The position numbers and the translations under genes are program-made. From Proteiniclasticum aestuarii (GTDB lineage: Bacteria; Bacillota; Clostridia; Clostridiales; Clostridiaceae): a stretch of DNA of 64,000 nucleotides. Positions 51,701 through 61,200 of the stretch are shown here, in pieces; position 1 is the stretch's first letter, and each line of letters opens with the position of its first letter. The notes beneath the pieces were generated by a model. The model saw only the letters and a program-made list of their open reading frames with translations, did no database searches and was not told where the DNA came from. The stretch is from positions 186,001 to 250,000 of the forward strand of contig NZ_JAFNJU010000002.1 of NCBI RefSeq assembly GCF_017368455.1, written 5' to 3'.

Positions 51701-53600
51701 CCTTTTCCCTGCGGATATTCCGGTGAACATCGCCAGCGATGTGGATCTTCTGAAGCTGAAAACCATCTTCAATGAAGAGGTCTATATGGTCTGCGGCAGT
51801 GATGTGGTCATCAATGCCTCCAGCTACAAGAGTGCGCCTACGGAGCATTCCATCCATACCATCAATCATCTGGTCTTCGACCGAACGCGGATCCGGGGGG
51901 CCAGAAAAACCATCGAGAGTCTCGTGGACCACGTGATCTTCATGGACCTGCCCAGGGAGCTGAAAGAAGTCAGCTCCTCCAAGATCCGTACCAACATCGA
52001 TGAAAACAGAGACATCTCCAGCCTCATCGATCCCATGGCGCAGAATTACATCTACATGAACGGCTTCTATCAGAAGGCCCCTGTGGACAAATCCCTTGTG
52101 AGTCTCACCTTCCTGGAGAAGAAGATCTATCGGGAAATGGACCCGGAGCTGTCTCATAGCATTGACAAGCTGTTCCCAACAAGCCGCCACGTGATTTCAA
52201 AATTCATCAAGGACACGTTCCAGAAGCCTTCCGGAAGAGTACTGACTCTGACGGACCGAACCAGCGGCAAGCCCATCGGCATGAGCATCTTCCACTGGGC
52301 AAGAAGCGAGAATCTCATGGATGAGATGAAATCCTCTGTCTTCGCCGACAAGGTGCGGGCGCTGAATCTTGGCAGAATCATGGTGCTGGATGGCCTCTAC
52401 ATTTCCGCTCCGGACAAACTGAGAAACTATCATCAGATTCTGCTCACGGAAACGCTGTCCTTCGGTGTGTCCAGGGACTATGAATGTGCGCTCTTCATTC
52501 CCAAGAACAAGTACCTGAAGGAGGACAAGTTCATCAGTCTACTGGGACTGTACAATTTCCAGCTGCTGGACTGTCATGAACCGGTGTATTACGTGGACAT
52601 GAGTACCCCCATCGCCCTGAACCTGGATATGGAGAACATCCTGAAGGATCCTTTCCGGAGCAATCCCAAGGTGCGCAATAAAATCAACGAGACCCGCGTG
52701 AATCTCATGAAGGCCATCGGCGGTCTTTACCCCGGCAATCTCGTTCTCCCCTTTGAGCCGCTGATGCTCCAGCAGGGCATCATCAGTCTCGTCTGTCAGG
52801 AGAACAATGTGCCCATGGAGGAAACCAAACCAAGGGTCCTTGGCAATTACATGTGCGTTCCTTACGGGGACGTTTTGGACCGCTCCGTGGTGCCCAACAC
52901 TGTGACCAAATCCATCCACTCGGAGAAGTATTTCAGCTCTGACATGAAGCGCTTCACCATCGGGGAAGTGCCCTTCTACCTGACCCTTGAAAATCAGGTG
53001 AAGACGCTCTCCTCCTTCAGAAAACCGGTGATTCTGGTGGACACCATCCTGCACAAGGGATACAGAATGAATGCCTTAAGTCCCCTTCTGAAGTCCCACG
53101 GCATAGAAGTGAGAAAGATCATCACCGGCATCCTCTCCGCCAAGGGCATGGATATGATGTCGGGCAAGGAATACAAGGTGGATGGCGTATACTATCTCCC
53201 CAGACTCAAAGCCTGGTTCAACGAGAAGGACATGTACCCCTTCATGGGCGGCGATGCTCTCTGGAGAGGAGAATACCCCAAGCGTAATCTCATCGAATCC
53301 ATCAACCTGATTCTTCCCTATACCACCCCGACCTTCATCATGGATGCCGGAGCGAAGAAAGTCTATGAGCTTTCCAGAACCTCCATCGAGAACGCCATGA
53401 CCATCCTCTCCATCATCGAGGAGGAATTTCACCGGGTCTATGAGAGAAAACTGACCTTATCCTCTCTGGGGCAGGTATTCAGTATGCCTCGGGTACCGGA
53501 TAAGGGACCGGACCTCACCTATGATCTCTATAAAGCACCCACCTATTATCTGGGGTCGGATCTGGAGGAACTGACAAGACTGGAAAAACTGATACAGTAA
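48756..53600 (+). CDS. Giant multidomain protein: HD phosphohydrolase, helical repeats, NadD-like nucleotidylyltransferase, PRTase-like C-terminus
   Basis: A 1614-residue soluble protein. An HD domain (about 170-290) has HHVGMFIARQL, GHDIGKYGVK (His217-Asp218), VNHSTWDLE and YSDFRVK, a full H/HD/H/D set. Residues about 380-910 look like HEAT/armadillo-type helical repeats. At about 920-1110 is a nucleotidylyltransferase: FFPGTFDPFTLSHLAIAK (first His of the HxGH pair replaced by Thr) and VSSSKIRTNI, like the SSTxIR motif of NadD. About 1150-1285 may be an acetyltransferase-like fold. VILVDTILHKGYRM (about 1425) resembles a phosphoribosyltransferase PRPP loop. The ATG touches GGGGGG, so TTG 48762 could be the real start. 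Overall function unknown. Confidence 0.85.
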   Translation: MTLSQVLGISVLTNIRKSLTLTGFLRKISYTKQEILDAAGDKKFTQGITRLLENRDYSVQSLFPVVKEAFGPLGRSENVDLDMIYDYLVLKVDEDARDRVFTKEERDFIILFIAIYEVMLKSEEASGSDAFYITHGFQFLTKKEVQELENEEYRRFMKAFKEDHIYALMKMSRDLKGYNTLDHVVGVHHVGMFIARQLKNLGLPIDLGRVSGALAGHDIGKYGVKLSEMRRVPYLHYYYSDIWFKKHGIDYIRNVAVNHSTWDLELENLSLEALVLIYSDFRVKNRNVEGKEQMFIYPLDESFHVILEKLDNVDEAKKRRYERVYAKLEDFENYLRSLGVEVAVSGKEENRKILESRKTIRTLKKPAICFGDEIIDRLKYHAIDHNIKVMHLLRDEFSMDTLLEEARSLRDWKDLREYLRIFEEYSTYLTQGQKLQVVSFLLECLIHPEDDIRYHSAEMLGDIIGTFDEDYRKEIPLEEVAPSSNVSGLRLLDSTLKKILYPGHKVIDSHKMQLGYSFSTMIQHLFTSLPESRIGEYTSVVEKYYENISPKRQETNIFLTEAIRYIPFPGRLKEDFFRTVLKGSIMQRISVLELITTSYPLSHYSEEFIEYLRARLLKVNRKTDITEVFLYMKLAGQLSMPEKRKALELDLKSRKAEMEEVFLNNLKTATHWIAKRNNIRLLVFYTLDGSLISPINTSLHLCNLLKVSAIESVRRTAGNALLTLMRRLSSYERNEVAVELLRALEIEGHRFTEYIPKPLGKVLLYLDIKEFDEIIDDLLIKVKTANPSVKSLLIKTLGTTLESFIQFGMRSTELSQKEIIARIKNMLSVLLYGMADYENLTVRAAFTTIGKVIFASDILTLESRNQVFLFLYKKLITLLTNETRNLLFLCQSVGLNNIYRFMNDYLHEKGQFIHAATTKYAFFPGTFDPFTLSHLAIAKLIRDEGYEVYLSIDEFSWSKKTLPNNVRRRILEMSTAGELDLYLFPADIPVNIASDVDLLKLKTIFNEEVYMVCGSDVVINASSYKSAPTEHSIHTINHLVFDRTRIRGARKTIESLVDHVIFMDLPRELKEVSSSKIRTNIDENRDISSLIDPMAQNYIYMNGFYQKAPVDKSLVSLTFLEKKIYREMDPELSHSIDKLFPTSRHVISKFIKDTFQKPSGRVLTLTDRTSGKPIGMSIFHWARSENLMDEMKSSVFADKVRALNLGRIMVLDGLYISAPDKLRNYHQILLTETLSFGVSRDYECALFIPKNKYLKEDKFISLLGLYNFQLLDCHEPVYYVDMSTPIALNLDMENILKDPFRSNPKVRNKINETRVNLMKAIGGLYPGNLVLPFEPLMLQQGIISLVCQENNVPMEETKPRVLGNYMCVPYGDVLDRSVVPNTVTKSIHSEKYFSSDMKRFTIGEVPFYLTLENQVKTLSSFRKPVILVDTILHKGYRMNALSPLLKSHGIEVRKIITGILSAKGMDMMSGKEYKVDGVYYLPRLKAWFNEKDMYPFMGGDALWRGEYPKRNLIESINLILPYTTPTFIMDAGAKKVYELSRTSIENAMTILSIIEEEFHRVYERKLTLSSLGQVFSMPRVPDKGPDLTYDLYKAPTYYLGSDLEELTRLEKLIQ

Positions 53601-53610
53601 GGAGATACCT

Positions 53611-54858
53611 ATGAGCATATTCAGAAAACATGAACTACTGGCCTATATTGAAACGAGAAGACTGGATGGCAGCCTTGCTGTCACAGACTTCCTGAAGGAT
53701 CTGGATGAAAGAATGAGAAAGCGGGTCTGCGGGGTGCTGGAAAGTGCCGATGCCAAGGAAGATCTCCTCTCCCAGATGGAAAGCCTGATCCTTGCGAAAG
53801 ACCCTCTCTTCATGATTCTGGAAGAAGAGGCCTTCCCTTCCCGATACCTGGCTGAAACCCTGGAAGAGATTCTGGAGAAAAAAGGCGCCGGGCTTCTCCT
53901 GGAAAGCGAGAACAGACTGGACTTTCAGGTCCATCTGATCCGGGAAGCGGATGCCAATCTCCTGACGGAAGTCATGAACAAGGAGAAACCCTTCACCCTC
54001 TCCATCCTGGGGCTTGGGGATGTGGGTGGAACGCTCCTCATGGGGCTGAGGCTTCTGGGCAGAGATATTCTGAAGGAAATCAGGATCTTCGACCTGGATG
54101 AGAAGAAAAGAAGACGCTATTATCTGGAAATCAACGAGGTCAGTGACGGCACCGATCTTCCTCCGGTAAAGGAAGCGGGCATCGAGGAGATCTTCGATAC
54201 CGATGTACTGGTCTTCACCGTTTCGGTGTATATCCCTCCTGTGGGCACCAGCCTGACAGATGTGAGACTGGTGCAGTTCGAGAAGAACAGGAAGATTCTC
54301 CTGGACTATGCGCAGAAGGCAGAAGCAGCCGGATTCAAAGGGTACTACTTCATCGTCTCAGACCCTGTGGATCTTCTGTGCATGAACCTCATGGATGAGG
54401 GACAGATTCCAAGCCATAGAATCCGCGGCTTCGGACTGGGCGTCATGGAAGCCAGGGCGAGATTCATCGCGAAAGAGAAAGGTTTCTTCTCCGAAGACCT
54501 CAGAACCTTTGGTCCTCACGGAAAAGGACTCATCGTCATCAATTCCATCCATGCCTACGATCCAAAACTCTCCGAAGAACTGACGCACCTGACGGAGCGG
54601 GAAAACTTCAGAGTGCGGGAAACGGGATTCAAGCCCTACATCGCTCCCGCTCTTTCCTCCGGGGCCATCTCCATACTGAAAGCCCTGAAGGAAGAGGAGC
54701 ATTTGAGCACCTGGTATAACGGCAGGGTCTTCATGGGCTCCAGAAACGTTCTGAAAGAGAGTTTCACCCGTCCATCCAAAGTATCTTTGCCGGAGCTTAA
54801 AGCGCTTCTCACGGAAACGGAGGAGCTTCTGACCACCCTCTACGAAGGCAGAGCTTAG
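53611..54858 (+). CDS. Lactate/malate dehydrogenase-like NAD-binding protein, partner of the giant protein
   Basis: A 415-residue protein. After an unrecognised 120-residue N-terminal region comes a dinucleotide-binding fold (SILGLGDVGGTLLMGLRLLG, then IRIFDLDEKKRRRYYLEI). Later segments parallel the LDH/MDH family: VFTVSVYIPPVG, FIVSDPVDLLCMNLM, FGLGVMEARARFIAKEKG in place of the LDTARFR segment, and TFGPHGKGLIVINS, where the His matches the catalytic HG pair. It starts 10 bp after the giant gene with AAGGAG, so the two are one operon. The substrate is unknown, and it may be a sensor rather than a metabolic enzyme. Confidence 0.82.
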   Translation: MSIFRKHELLAYIETRRLDGSLAVTDFLKDLDERMRKRVCGVLESADAKEDLLSQMESLILAKDPLFMILEEEAFPSRYLAETLEEILEKKGAGLLLESENRLDFQVHLIREADANLLTEVMNKEKPFTLSILGLGDVGGTLLMGLRLLGRDILKEIRIFDLDEKKRRRYYLEINEVSDGTDLPPVKEAGIEEIFDTDVLVFTVSVYIPPVGTSLTDVRLVQFEKNRKILLDYAQKAEAAGFKGYYFIVSDPVDLLCMNLMDEGQIPSHRIRGFGLGVMEARARFIAKEKGFFSEDLRTFGPHGKGLIVINSIHAYDPKLSEELTHLTERENFRVRETGFKPYIAPALSSGAISILKALKEEEHLSTWYNGRVFMGSRNVLKESFTRPSKVSLPELKALLTETEELLTTLYEGRA

Positions 54859-54879
54859 TGAACCTGAATAAAAACTGAA

Positions 54880-54918
54880 AAAGAAAGGAAGCAGCCTCAG
54901 TAGCTGCTTCCTTTCTTT
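54880..54918. terminator. Terminator of the giant-protein operon
   Basis: A perfect 16-bp stem (54880-54895 with 54903-54918) with a 7-nt loop, between convergent genes. Confidence 0.8.
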
Positions 54919-54922
54919 GTGT

Positions 54923-55744
54923 CTATAACCATTCACCATATTTCGCGAATACGCTGTTGTTCTGAAATGCGTCCAGGTCATCGAGCTGACTCATAACGGA
55001 AGGCACATCCAGTTTCTCCACCAGTCTGTCGATGATTTCCCTTCCCCGGTCAGCCATGAGCTGACGCTCTTCTGCGGTTCTGATGACCGGCGTCTGGGCA
55101 TGGTCTGACTTCTCGCCGAAATAGTATCCCACCGCTGCGGACTGATAAGCTCTGGAAAAGAGGTCCTGGAACGCCTTCACGGAGGATTCCTTCTTTTCTT
55201 CTTCCTTCTTCTCCGGCATCAGAGGCACATCTTCCAGCCTGCCCATGATGTCATAGGCACCCACGTAGATGTCGTAGAAATTGCCATCAGGAATCAGTTC
55301 CGCCGCATGCTTGAATACAGCCATGATGAGGTCCAGATAGAGGATCGGCGTTTTCGTCTCATCAAAGAAATCCCTCACCATGGGGCTCAGCGTCATATGA
55401 GCCGGTCCATGGAAACTGATGTAGATCTGTCTTGAGAATCCCTGTCTGAGAAGGGATTTCGCTACGGCATACAGATAGTCGATGCCTTCACGGATGCTGA
55501 CCTGAACCGTCCCTCTTCCTGCAAGTGTGGCTCCCGCATAGAAATAGGGCAGATTGTTCAGAATGACGCTGTCGATCTGTTCAGCCATCTTGAGGGCGAT
55601 GGCTTCGGAAACGACGGTCTCGCAGTCCAGAGGGAAATCGCCATGCATCTCCACCGTCCCTACCGGCACAATGATGGAAGACTTCTGGCTGAGATACTCC
55701 TCCGCTTCTCTGTTCGTCAGTTTTGAAAATATACGTGTTCTCAT
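54923..55744 (-). CDS. Creatininase-family amidohydrolase-like protein
   Basis: A 273-residue protein of the creatininase fold. The metal motif PVGTVEMHGDFPLDCETVV is a variant of the usual PxGSxEQHGPHLPLxTD: Glu and His are kept, but one residue is missing and the Asp is probably replaced by Glu. AGATLAGRGTVQVSIREGID and YISFHGPAHMTLSP occupy the places of the usual central motifs. Substrates in the family vary (creatinine, mycofactocin precursor, formamides). It follows the GPH transporter by 8 bp, so it probably acts on the transported compound. Confidence 0.8.
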   Translation of the reverse strand: MRTRIFSKLTNREAEEYLSQKSSIIVPVGTVEMHGDFPLDCETVVSEAIALKMAEQIDSVILNNLPYFYAGATLAGRGTVQVSIREGIDYLYAVAKSLLRQGFSRQIYISFHGPAHMTLSPMVRDFFDETKTPILYLDLIMAVFKHAAELIPDGNFYDIYVGAYDIMGRLEDVPLMPEKKEEEKKESSVKAFQDLFSRAYQSAAVGYYFGEKSDHAQTPVIRTAEERQLMADRGREIIDRLVEKLDVPSVMSQLDDLDAFQNNSVFAKYGEWL

Positions 55745-55752
55745 GATTCCTC

Positions 55753-57120
55753 CTAGTTTGCGTTCTGCAGTCTTCTCTCCTTCAGTTCAGCCTGTATCTC
55801 ATCCATTCGTTCCTTGGACAGATTGAAGATGAGGCCGATACCGATGAGCTGAAGCAATGTTGTGATGACTGGCACTGCCGTGGTCAGTGTTCGGATGTTT
55901 TCCGCCACCGCGGGTGCCTGAACAGCTGCTCCGGAAACGAATCCCACCAGTCCCAGCATGACGCTGGCCAGGGTAGAGGCCAGAGTGGAACCGATCTTAC
56001 GGGAGAAGGTATAGATGGAATACAGCGATCCGTCGCTTCTTTCTCCGGTGATGTACTCATGATAGTCCAGCGTATCGGTCACCAGTGCCCAGATGATCAT
56101 CATGAACACGGTCTGTCCGGCGTTGGCCAGAGTATAAAGAACCAGGAACAGATAGACATTCTGAATCGGTACCAGCAGAAGAAACAGCGCAAAGACAAAG
56201 TTCACTGCCGTGGATACCAGAATCAGCTTTCGTTTTCCATACTTGCCCGACAGTTTCGGAATGATGGGAAAAGCGATGAGCATCATGGGAATCATGCTCA
56301 GGGTGACGAAGGTCAGCACCTGGGGAGCCTGATAGTATTCCTTGTAGATGTAAGCACCCAGCTGACTGTTTCCGGTGATGTAGAGAAGACTGCCTACTGT
56401 GGCCACCATGACTCCGATGAGCGGTCTGTTCTTCAGAACGCTGCGCAGGACTTTGCCGTAGTCAAACTTCTCCTCCTTCACCTTGGGCTGCCTGATACGC
56501 TCTGTGGTCAGCTTCAGGGTTACCACATAGCTCAGAAGAGAAAGGAGTGCAAAGGCAATGGCGATATAGAAGAAGTTCTCAGGAACCACACTTCCTTCTT
56601 TATCGAAGACCACCTGAGGCACGATGGACAGAAATCCTGCTCCAACAATGAGTCCTCCGAAGGACCTGGCTCTGGAGAGCTTCGTTCTCTCCACGGGATT
56701 GTCCGTGATCACCGCCACAAGAGAGCCGTAGGGCATGGATGTTCCAGTATAGCTCATGCCGTAGAAGATATAGGCTGCCACGATCCAGATGTGCTTTGCT
56801 GTGGATCCCCAGGCGGAAACATCATAAAAGGCCAGGATCACCGATAGGGCCAAGGGGAACATGGCGATCTTGATGTACGGTTTGAACTTGTCCCCGGACT
56901 TTCCGATCTGCCATCTGTCCGGAAACGACCCGATGATCGGATCATTTACAGCATCCCACAGCCTGGACCCTAGAAACAGGGAGGCCATGAAATAAGGACT
57001 GACCCCCAGGACATAGGTGCAGAATGTGAGGAAAAACGCATCCACATAGAGGTTCACGAAACTGCCTGCCATATCCCCGAAGAGGTAGCCGACCTGATCT
57101 CTGACTCCAAATTTTCTCAT
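55753..57120 (-). CDS. GPH-family (MFS) cation symporter
   Basis: A 455-residue transporter with 12 membrane segments. Early segments DQVGYLFGDMAGSFVNLYVD and SRLWDAVNDPIIGSFPDR are signatures of the glycoside-pentoside-hexuronide family. SYTGTSMPYGSLVAVITDNP and DTLDYHEYITGERSDG follow as usual. The substrate is unknown; the partner gene is creatininase-like, and an AraC regulator is divergent. AAGGAG precedes the ATG. Confidence 0.9.
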   Translation of the reverse strand: MRKFGVRDQVGYLFGDMAGSFVNLYVDAFFLTFCTYVLGVSPYFMASLFLGSRLWDAVNDPIIGSFPDRWQIGKSGDKFKPYIKIAMFPLALSVILAFYDVSAWGSTAKHIWIVAAYIFYGMSYTGTSMPYGSLVAVITDNPVERTKLSRARSFGGLIVGAGFLSIVPQVVFDKEGSVVPENFFYIAIAFALLSLLSYVVTLKLTTERIRQPKVKEEKFDYGKVLRSVLKNRPLIGVMVATVGSLLYITGNSQLGAYIYKEYYQAPQVLTFVTLSMIPMMLIAFPIIPKLSGKYGKRKLILVSTAVNFVFALFLLLVPIQNVYLFLVLYTLANAGQTVFMMIIWALVTDTLDYHEYITGERSDGSLYSIYTFSRKIGSTLASTLASVMLGLVGFVSGAAVQAPAVAENIRTLTTAVPVITTLLQLIGIGLIFNLSKERMDEIQAELKERRLQNAN

Positions 57121-57203
57121 ATTGTTACTCTCCTTAAAAACATAATTCCGATTTGCATGGTGTAAATGAATTCATTGTCAACAATATAACATCTCTTATA
57201 CAT

Positions 57204-57269
57204 TGACAAAATGGACTAAATCATCAAATACATTGCAATTCTGGCAAATCATCAGATTTCTGTTATACT
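57204..57269. promoter_or_regulatory. Divergent promoter region between GPH and AraC genes
   Basis: For AraC: TGGCAA (57242-57247), a 16-bp spacer and TATACT (57264-57269). For the GPH gene: a minus-strand TTGTCA (57209-57204) with TATATT downstream, but a short spacer. A further inverted repeat ATTGT/ACAAT lies at 57173-57184. Confidence 0.5.
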
Positions 57270-57287
57270 GTTTCTGAGGTGAAATCC

Positions 57288-58157
57288 ATGCATAATACCG
57301 AAAACGAAAACAGAATCAAACTCTATATATTGGAAGACTATTGCTTAGAATATCAAAGAGAAATGAGTACAGGAGAGTACTATATGATTCTCTTCTGTAT
57401 GAAAAACGAGCTGAAACTCACCCATGAGAATGAATCCGTGACCCTTTCCATGGGGAACATCCTTTTTGTCAATCCTGAAACGAAACTTCAAATCCATCAC
57501 TGGAAAGATGACAAACCCGAGAAACCCACCATCCTGATCCGATTCCACAGGAATTTCTGGGAAGAGCTCATAGCCTCATCTCCTGAATTCAACTATATCT
57601 ATACCGCCCATGACGAAGAAAGACTCTTTGTGCTCAGGACTCCGCCTGCAACCTGGCAGGGTCTTTATTCTGCCGTATCCATGCTTCGTACAGAATATAT
57701 CCAGAACAGCTTCTGCAGCCAGATGGGTATAACAGGCGCATTCATCACAACCATGGTTCACATGAACCGTACAGTCTATTTCCAGAGGCTCCGAACCCAG
57801 CGAACCAGGGACAGCGAGATTCTCATCAAAGACATGACCTACTATATAATCGAGCACTACGCGGAAAAAATTTCACTGGATACGATGTCTTCGGTGTTCA
57901 ACATCAGCAAATCCAAGATCACGCACCTCTTCAAGGAGCAGTACAACCTGTCCTTCTACCAGTTTGTTCTTCAGCAGAGACTCGTCCACGCGAAGAATGC
58001 CATCATATCAGGCATGAGTATTTCCGAAGCTGCCTATCAGTGCGGATTCTCCGATTATACTGCATTCTACAAAGCTTTCCGGAAGACTTATGGCATGTCT
58101 CCAAAGGCTCTGCAGATGGAATACCGCACGAAAATCAAAACCCCGGAACCGTTTTAA
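57288..58157 (+). CDS. AraC-family transcription regulator
   Basis: A 289-residue regulator. The N-terminal beta-rich half is an AraC-type effector domain. The C-terminal pair of HTH motifs is clear: ISLDTMSSVFNISKSKITHLFKEQ and SISEAAYQCGFSDYTAFYKAFRK (each shown in part), ending GMSPKALQMEYR. The start is ATG 57288, six bases after GAGGTG. It is divergent from the GPH/creatininase operon and probably activates it. Its stop codon lies inside the loop of its terminator. Confidence 0.93.
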   Translation: MHNTENENRIKLYILEDYCLEYQREMSTGEYYMILFCMKNELKLTHENESVTLSMGNILFVNPETKLQIHHWKDDKPEKPTILIRFHRNFWEELIASSPEFNYIYTAHDEERLFVLRTPPATWQGLYSAVSMLRTEYIQNSFCSQMGITGAFITTMVHMNRTVYFQRLRTQRTRDSEILIKDMTYYIIEHYAEKISLDTMSSVFNISKSKITHLFKEQYNLSFYQFVLQQRLVHAKNAIISGMSISEAAYQCGFSDYTAFYKAFRKTYGMSPKALQMEYRTKIKTPEPF

Positions 58158-58170
58158 GGTTCCGGGGTTT
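58138..58170. terminator. Terminator overlapping the AraC gene end
   Basis: A perfect 13-bp GC-rich stem (58138-58150 with 58158-58170). The 7-nt loop contains the AraC stop codon. It lies between convergent genes. Confidence 0.85.
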
Positions 58171-58238
58171 TTCAGTGTATAGATCAGATGGTGTGAATCA
58201 TCGCCTGGAGACTGCCAGGCGTCTGATCGCACCTATCT

Positions 58239-61200
58239 TTATGCCGCTTTTTTCTTTCCTTTTCTCGAGATGACGCCAGCTGCAAGAATGGACATGACAC
58301 CCATTCCATAGTATAAACTGTCACCGATGGAACCTGCTGCAGGAAGTCTTTCATCCTCACCGACATGCAGATGTTCCACATATTCATGAGAGATGACTTC
58401 TTTTTCGCGGATCATTTCAGCAATGACATCTCTTACAGGAATATAGGTATCTACCACATCCGTTGCCTTGCTGTAGTCGTAGTTGTCTCCACCTGTCAGA
58501 AGGAAATCCAGTGTGGATACGCTGTAGATTCCGTCATCCTTCACTAAAGTACCGTCCAGGAGTCTGATGCTCGATATTCTGTTTCCAGCTTCCGCTTCAT
58601 CATCATACCAGACTTCTATGCCATAGAACTGTCCAGGCCTGAAATCTTCAGGATGGAGTCCATGTTCTATGAGCTTTTTCAGCTCTGCTCCAGTGACCTT
58701 CAGTGTAACCAGTGTGTTGTCAAATGGAAGAAGTTCATACATGAGGCCCATGGTGATGTCGCCCTTGTCGAAGCCTCTTCTGATTCCACCACCGTTGATG
58801 ATGGCAATCTGTGTTCCACCGATTTCCGCCAGAGACTTGGCGATGAACTGTCCCATTGGGGTAACCTGCATTTCATCCGTGTCATGAGGCAGGTCGTTTT
58901 TAAGTTCTCCGAGAACCTCATTGAGAATCGGTGCAAGCTCTTCGTAATACTTGTCCACGATGGCCTTCACAGCTGCATCTTCTTCCAGTTCAGGAATAAG
59001 TTCAGTCATATTTATAACGTTACCCGTGGCTGCAAGTAGTGTGACTACTGTATCATCCACTTCAAAGTCCAGAGTGATCTGAGAGAGATTTCTTCCGTTG
59101 TATCCACCCTGTACGATGGCGATATCATTGACTCTGCCATTGACGACCTGATGCGTATGGCCCGTGAAGATGGCATCAATGCCTTCCACTTCATTCGCAT
59201 ATTCCACGATTTCACCGGAGATGACACCGTCTTTCTGGAAGGATCCCAGATGGGTCAGTGCGATGATGGCATCCACATGTTCCTGTTCTTTGAGAACTTT
59301 CACCCATTTATTGGTGGCTTCAACAGGATCCGTAAAGGTGTAGCCCACAACATTTTCTGCTGCAGTCTTGAATTTGGTTTCCGGTGTTGCTATGCCGATA
59401 AATCCTATTTTAACTTCTGTACCATTTACAATATGGTCCTGAACTGTGAAAGGAACCACATGATCATCCCATCCTTCAGGCTTCTTGTCCTCTTCCACTT
59501 CAATGTTGGATGCCAGGAACAGATATTCTCCATCCTTCGCCCAGGTAGGAATCAGATCACTACCCCAGTCGAATTCATGGTTACCTACTGCAGAAGCAAG
59601 AAGATTCATTTCTTTGAGAATCTCATTGACGACTTCACCGTGGGTAAGATTTGAAATCGCTGTACCCTGGAAATGGTCTCCAGCAGACAGGAAGTAGGTA
59701 TGTGTATTCTCTTCGATTCTCTGTTTGAGGAAAGTCTGTATTCTTGCAAGTCCTGGATTTTTGCTGCTGCCTGAGCTGTCCACGTTACCATGGAAGTCAT
59801 TGATGGCATAGTAATCCATAGAGAGTGTCTGCTTGATATAAAGATTGGTTTCATAAACGAAGTCGATTTCGCCCATCTCTTCGATGGCTTCTGCAATAAG
59901 ATCTCTCAGCGGAAGATAGGTATCTTCCACGTCTGTAGCCTTCGAGTAGTCATATTTATCTCCACCTGAGATAAGAAAATCCAGTGTGGAAACGGTGTAG
60001 ATTTCATCATCTTCCACAGGTGTTCCATCCAGAAGCTGAATCTTCGTGATCTTCTTTCCTGCTTCCGCATCCTTGTCATACCAGACTTCAATTCCATAGA
60101 ACTGACCCGGTCTGAAGGTTGGTGGATAAATTCCATGTTCAATGAGTTTCTTGAGCTCTGCTCCAGTGACCTTCAGTGTGACAAGTGTGTTGTCAAATGG
60201 AAGGATGCTGTACATATCACCCATGGTGATGGTTCCGGCTTCAAATCCGCCTCGGATTCCTCCTCCATTAATGATAGCAATCTCTGTTCCTCCAAGCTCT
60301 GCCATGGTCTGTGCAACGAATTGACCCATTGGTGTCACCTGCATTGTATCTGTATCATGAGGAAGATTATAGGCAATGGTACCCAGCTCTTCTTCAAGAA
60401 TCGGTCCAAGTTCAACATAGTATTCGTCGATGATGGCTCTAACTGCAGGGTCTTCGGTAAGACTTGCCTTCATGGCTTTCATATCGATGACATCACCCTT
60501 GACATCTGTAAGTTCCACTACAGGAGCTTCCGTTGTTCCTGTCAGATCAAAGGATAGTGAAATCTTGGATAGACTTCTTCCGTTGTACTGGCCCTGAACG
60601 ATGACGATGTCATTGACTGTTCCATTGACAACCTGATGGGTATGTCCGGTGACGATGGCATCCAGGTCCACGTCCAGTTCCATTGCCAGGTCAGCTGCTT
60701 CTCCAGTGACTTTGCCGTCTTTCATGAAAGAACCTAGATGAGTAAGTGCGATGACAGCATCCACATCGTGGTTTGTTCTCAGTTCATTTGTCCAGTTTTC
60801 CACTGCAAGAACGGGATCAGTGAACTCGAACCCTTCCACATTCTCTGCTGAAGTCTTATAAGATGTCTCTGGTGTTGCGATACCGATGAATCCTATTCTC
60901 ACCGGAACACCGTCCACCATCACTTCATGAATATAGTATGGTTTAACATGATCATCCCATCCAGCAGGTTTATTGGCTTCTTCCACTTCAATGTTGGATG
61001 CCACGAAAGGGAATCCGCCATCTTCAGCCCATAAAGGAATGAGGTCTGAACCCCAGTCGAATTCATGATTGCCGATGGCTGAAGCCAGAAGTCCCATATG
61101 AGTGAGAATCTCATTGACTACATCTCCATGGGTCAGGTTGGAGATCGGAGATCCCTGATAGTGATCTCCAGCGGATAGGAAGTATGTGTAAGGATTCTGT

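Noticed and set aside
58650-60560. Long repeated sequence that could suggest a repeat array
   Set aside because: The repeats are coding and explained by the two tandem nucleotidase units; there are no short regular repeats with unique spacers, so it is not a CRISPR array.
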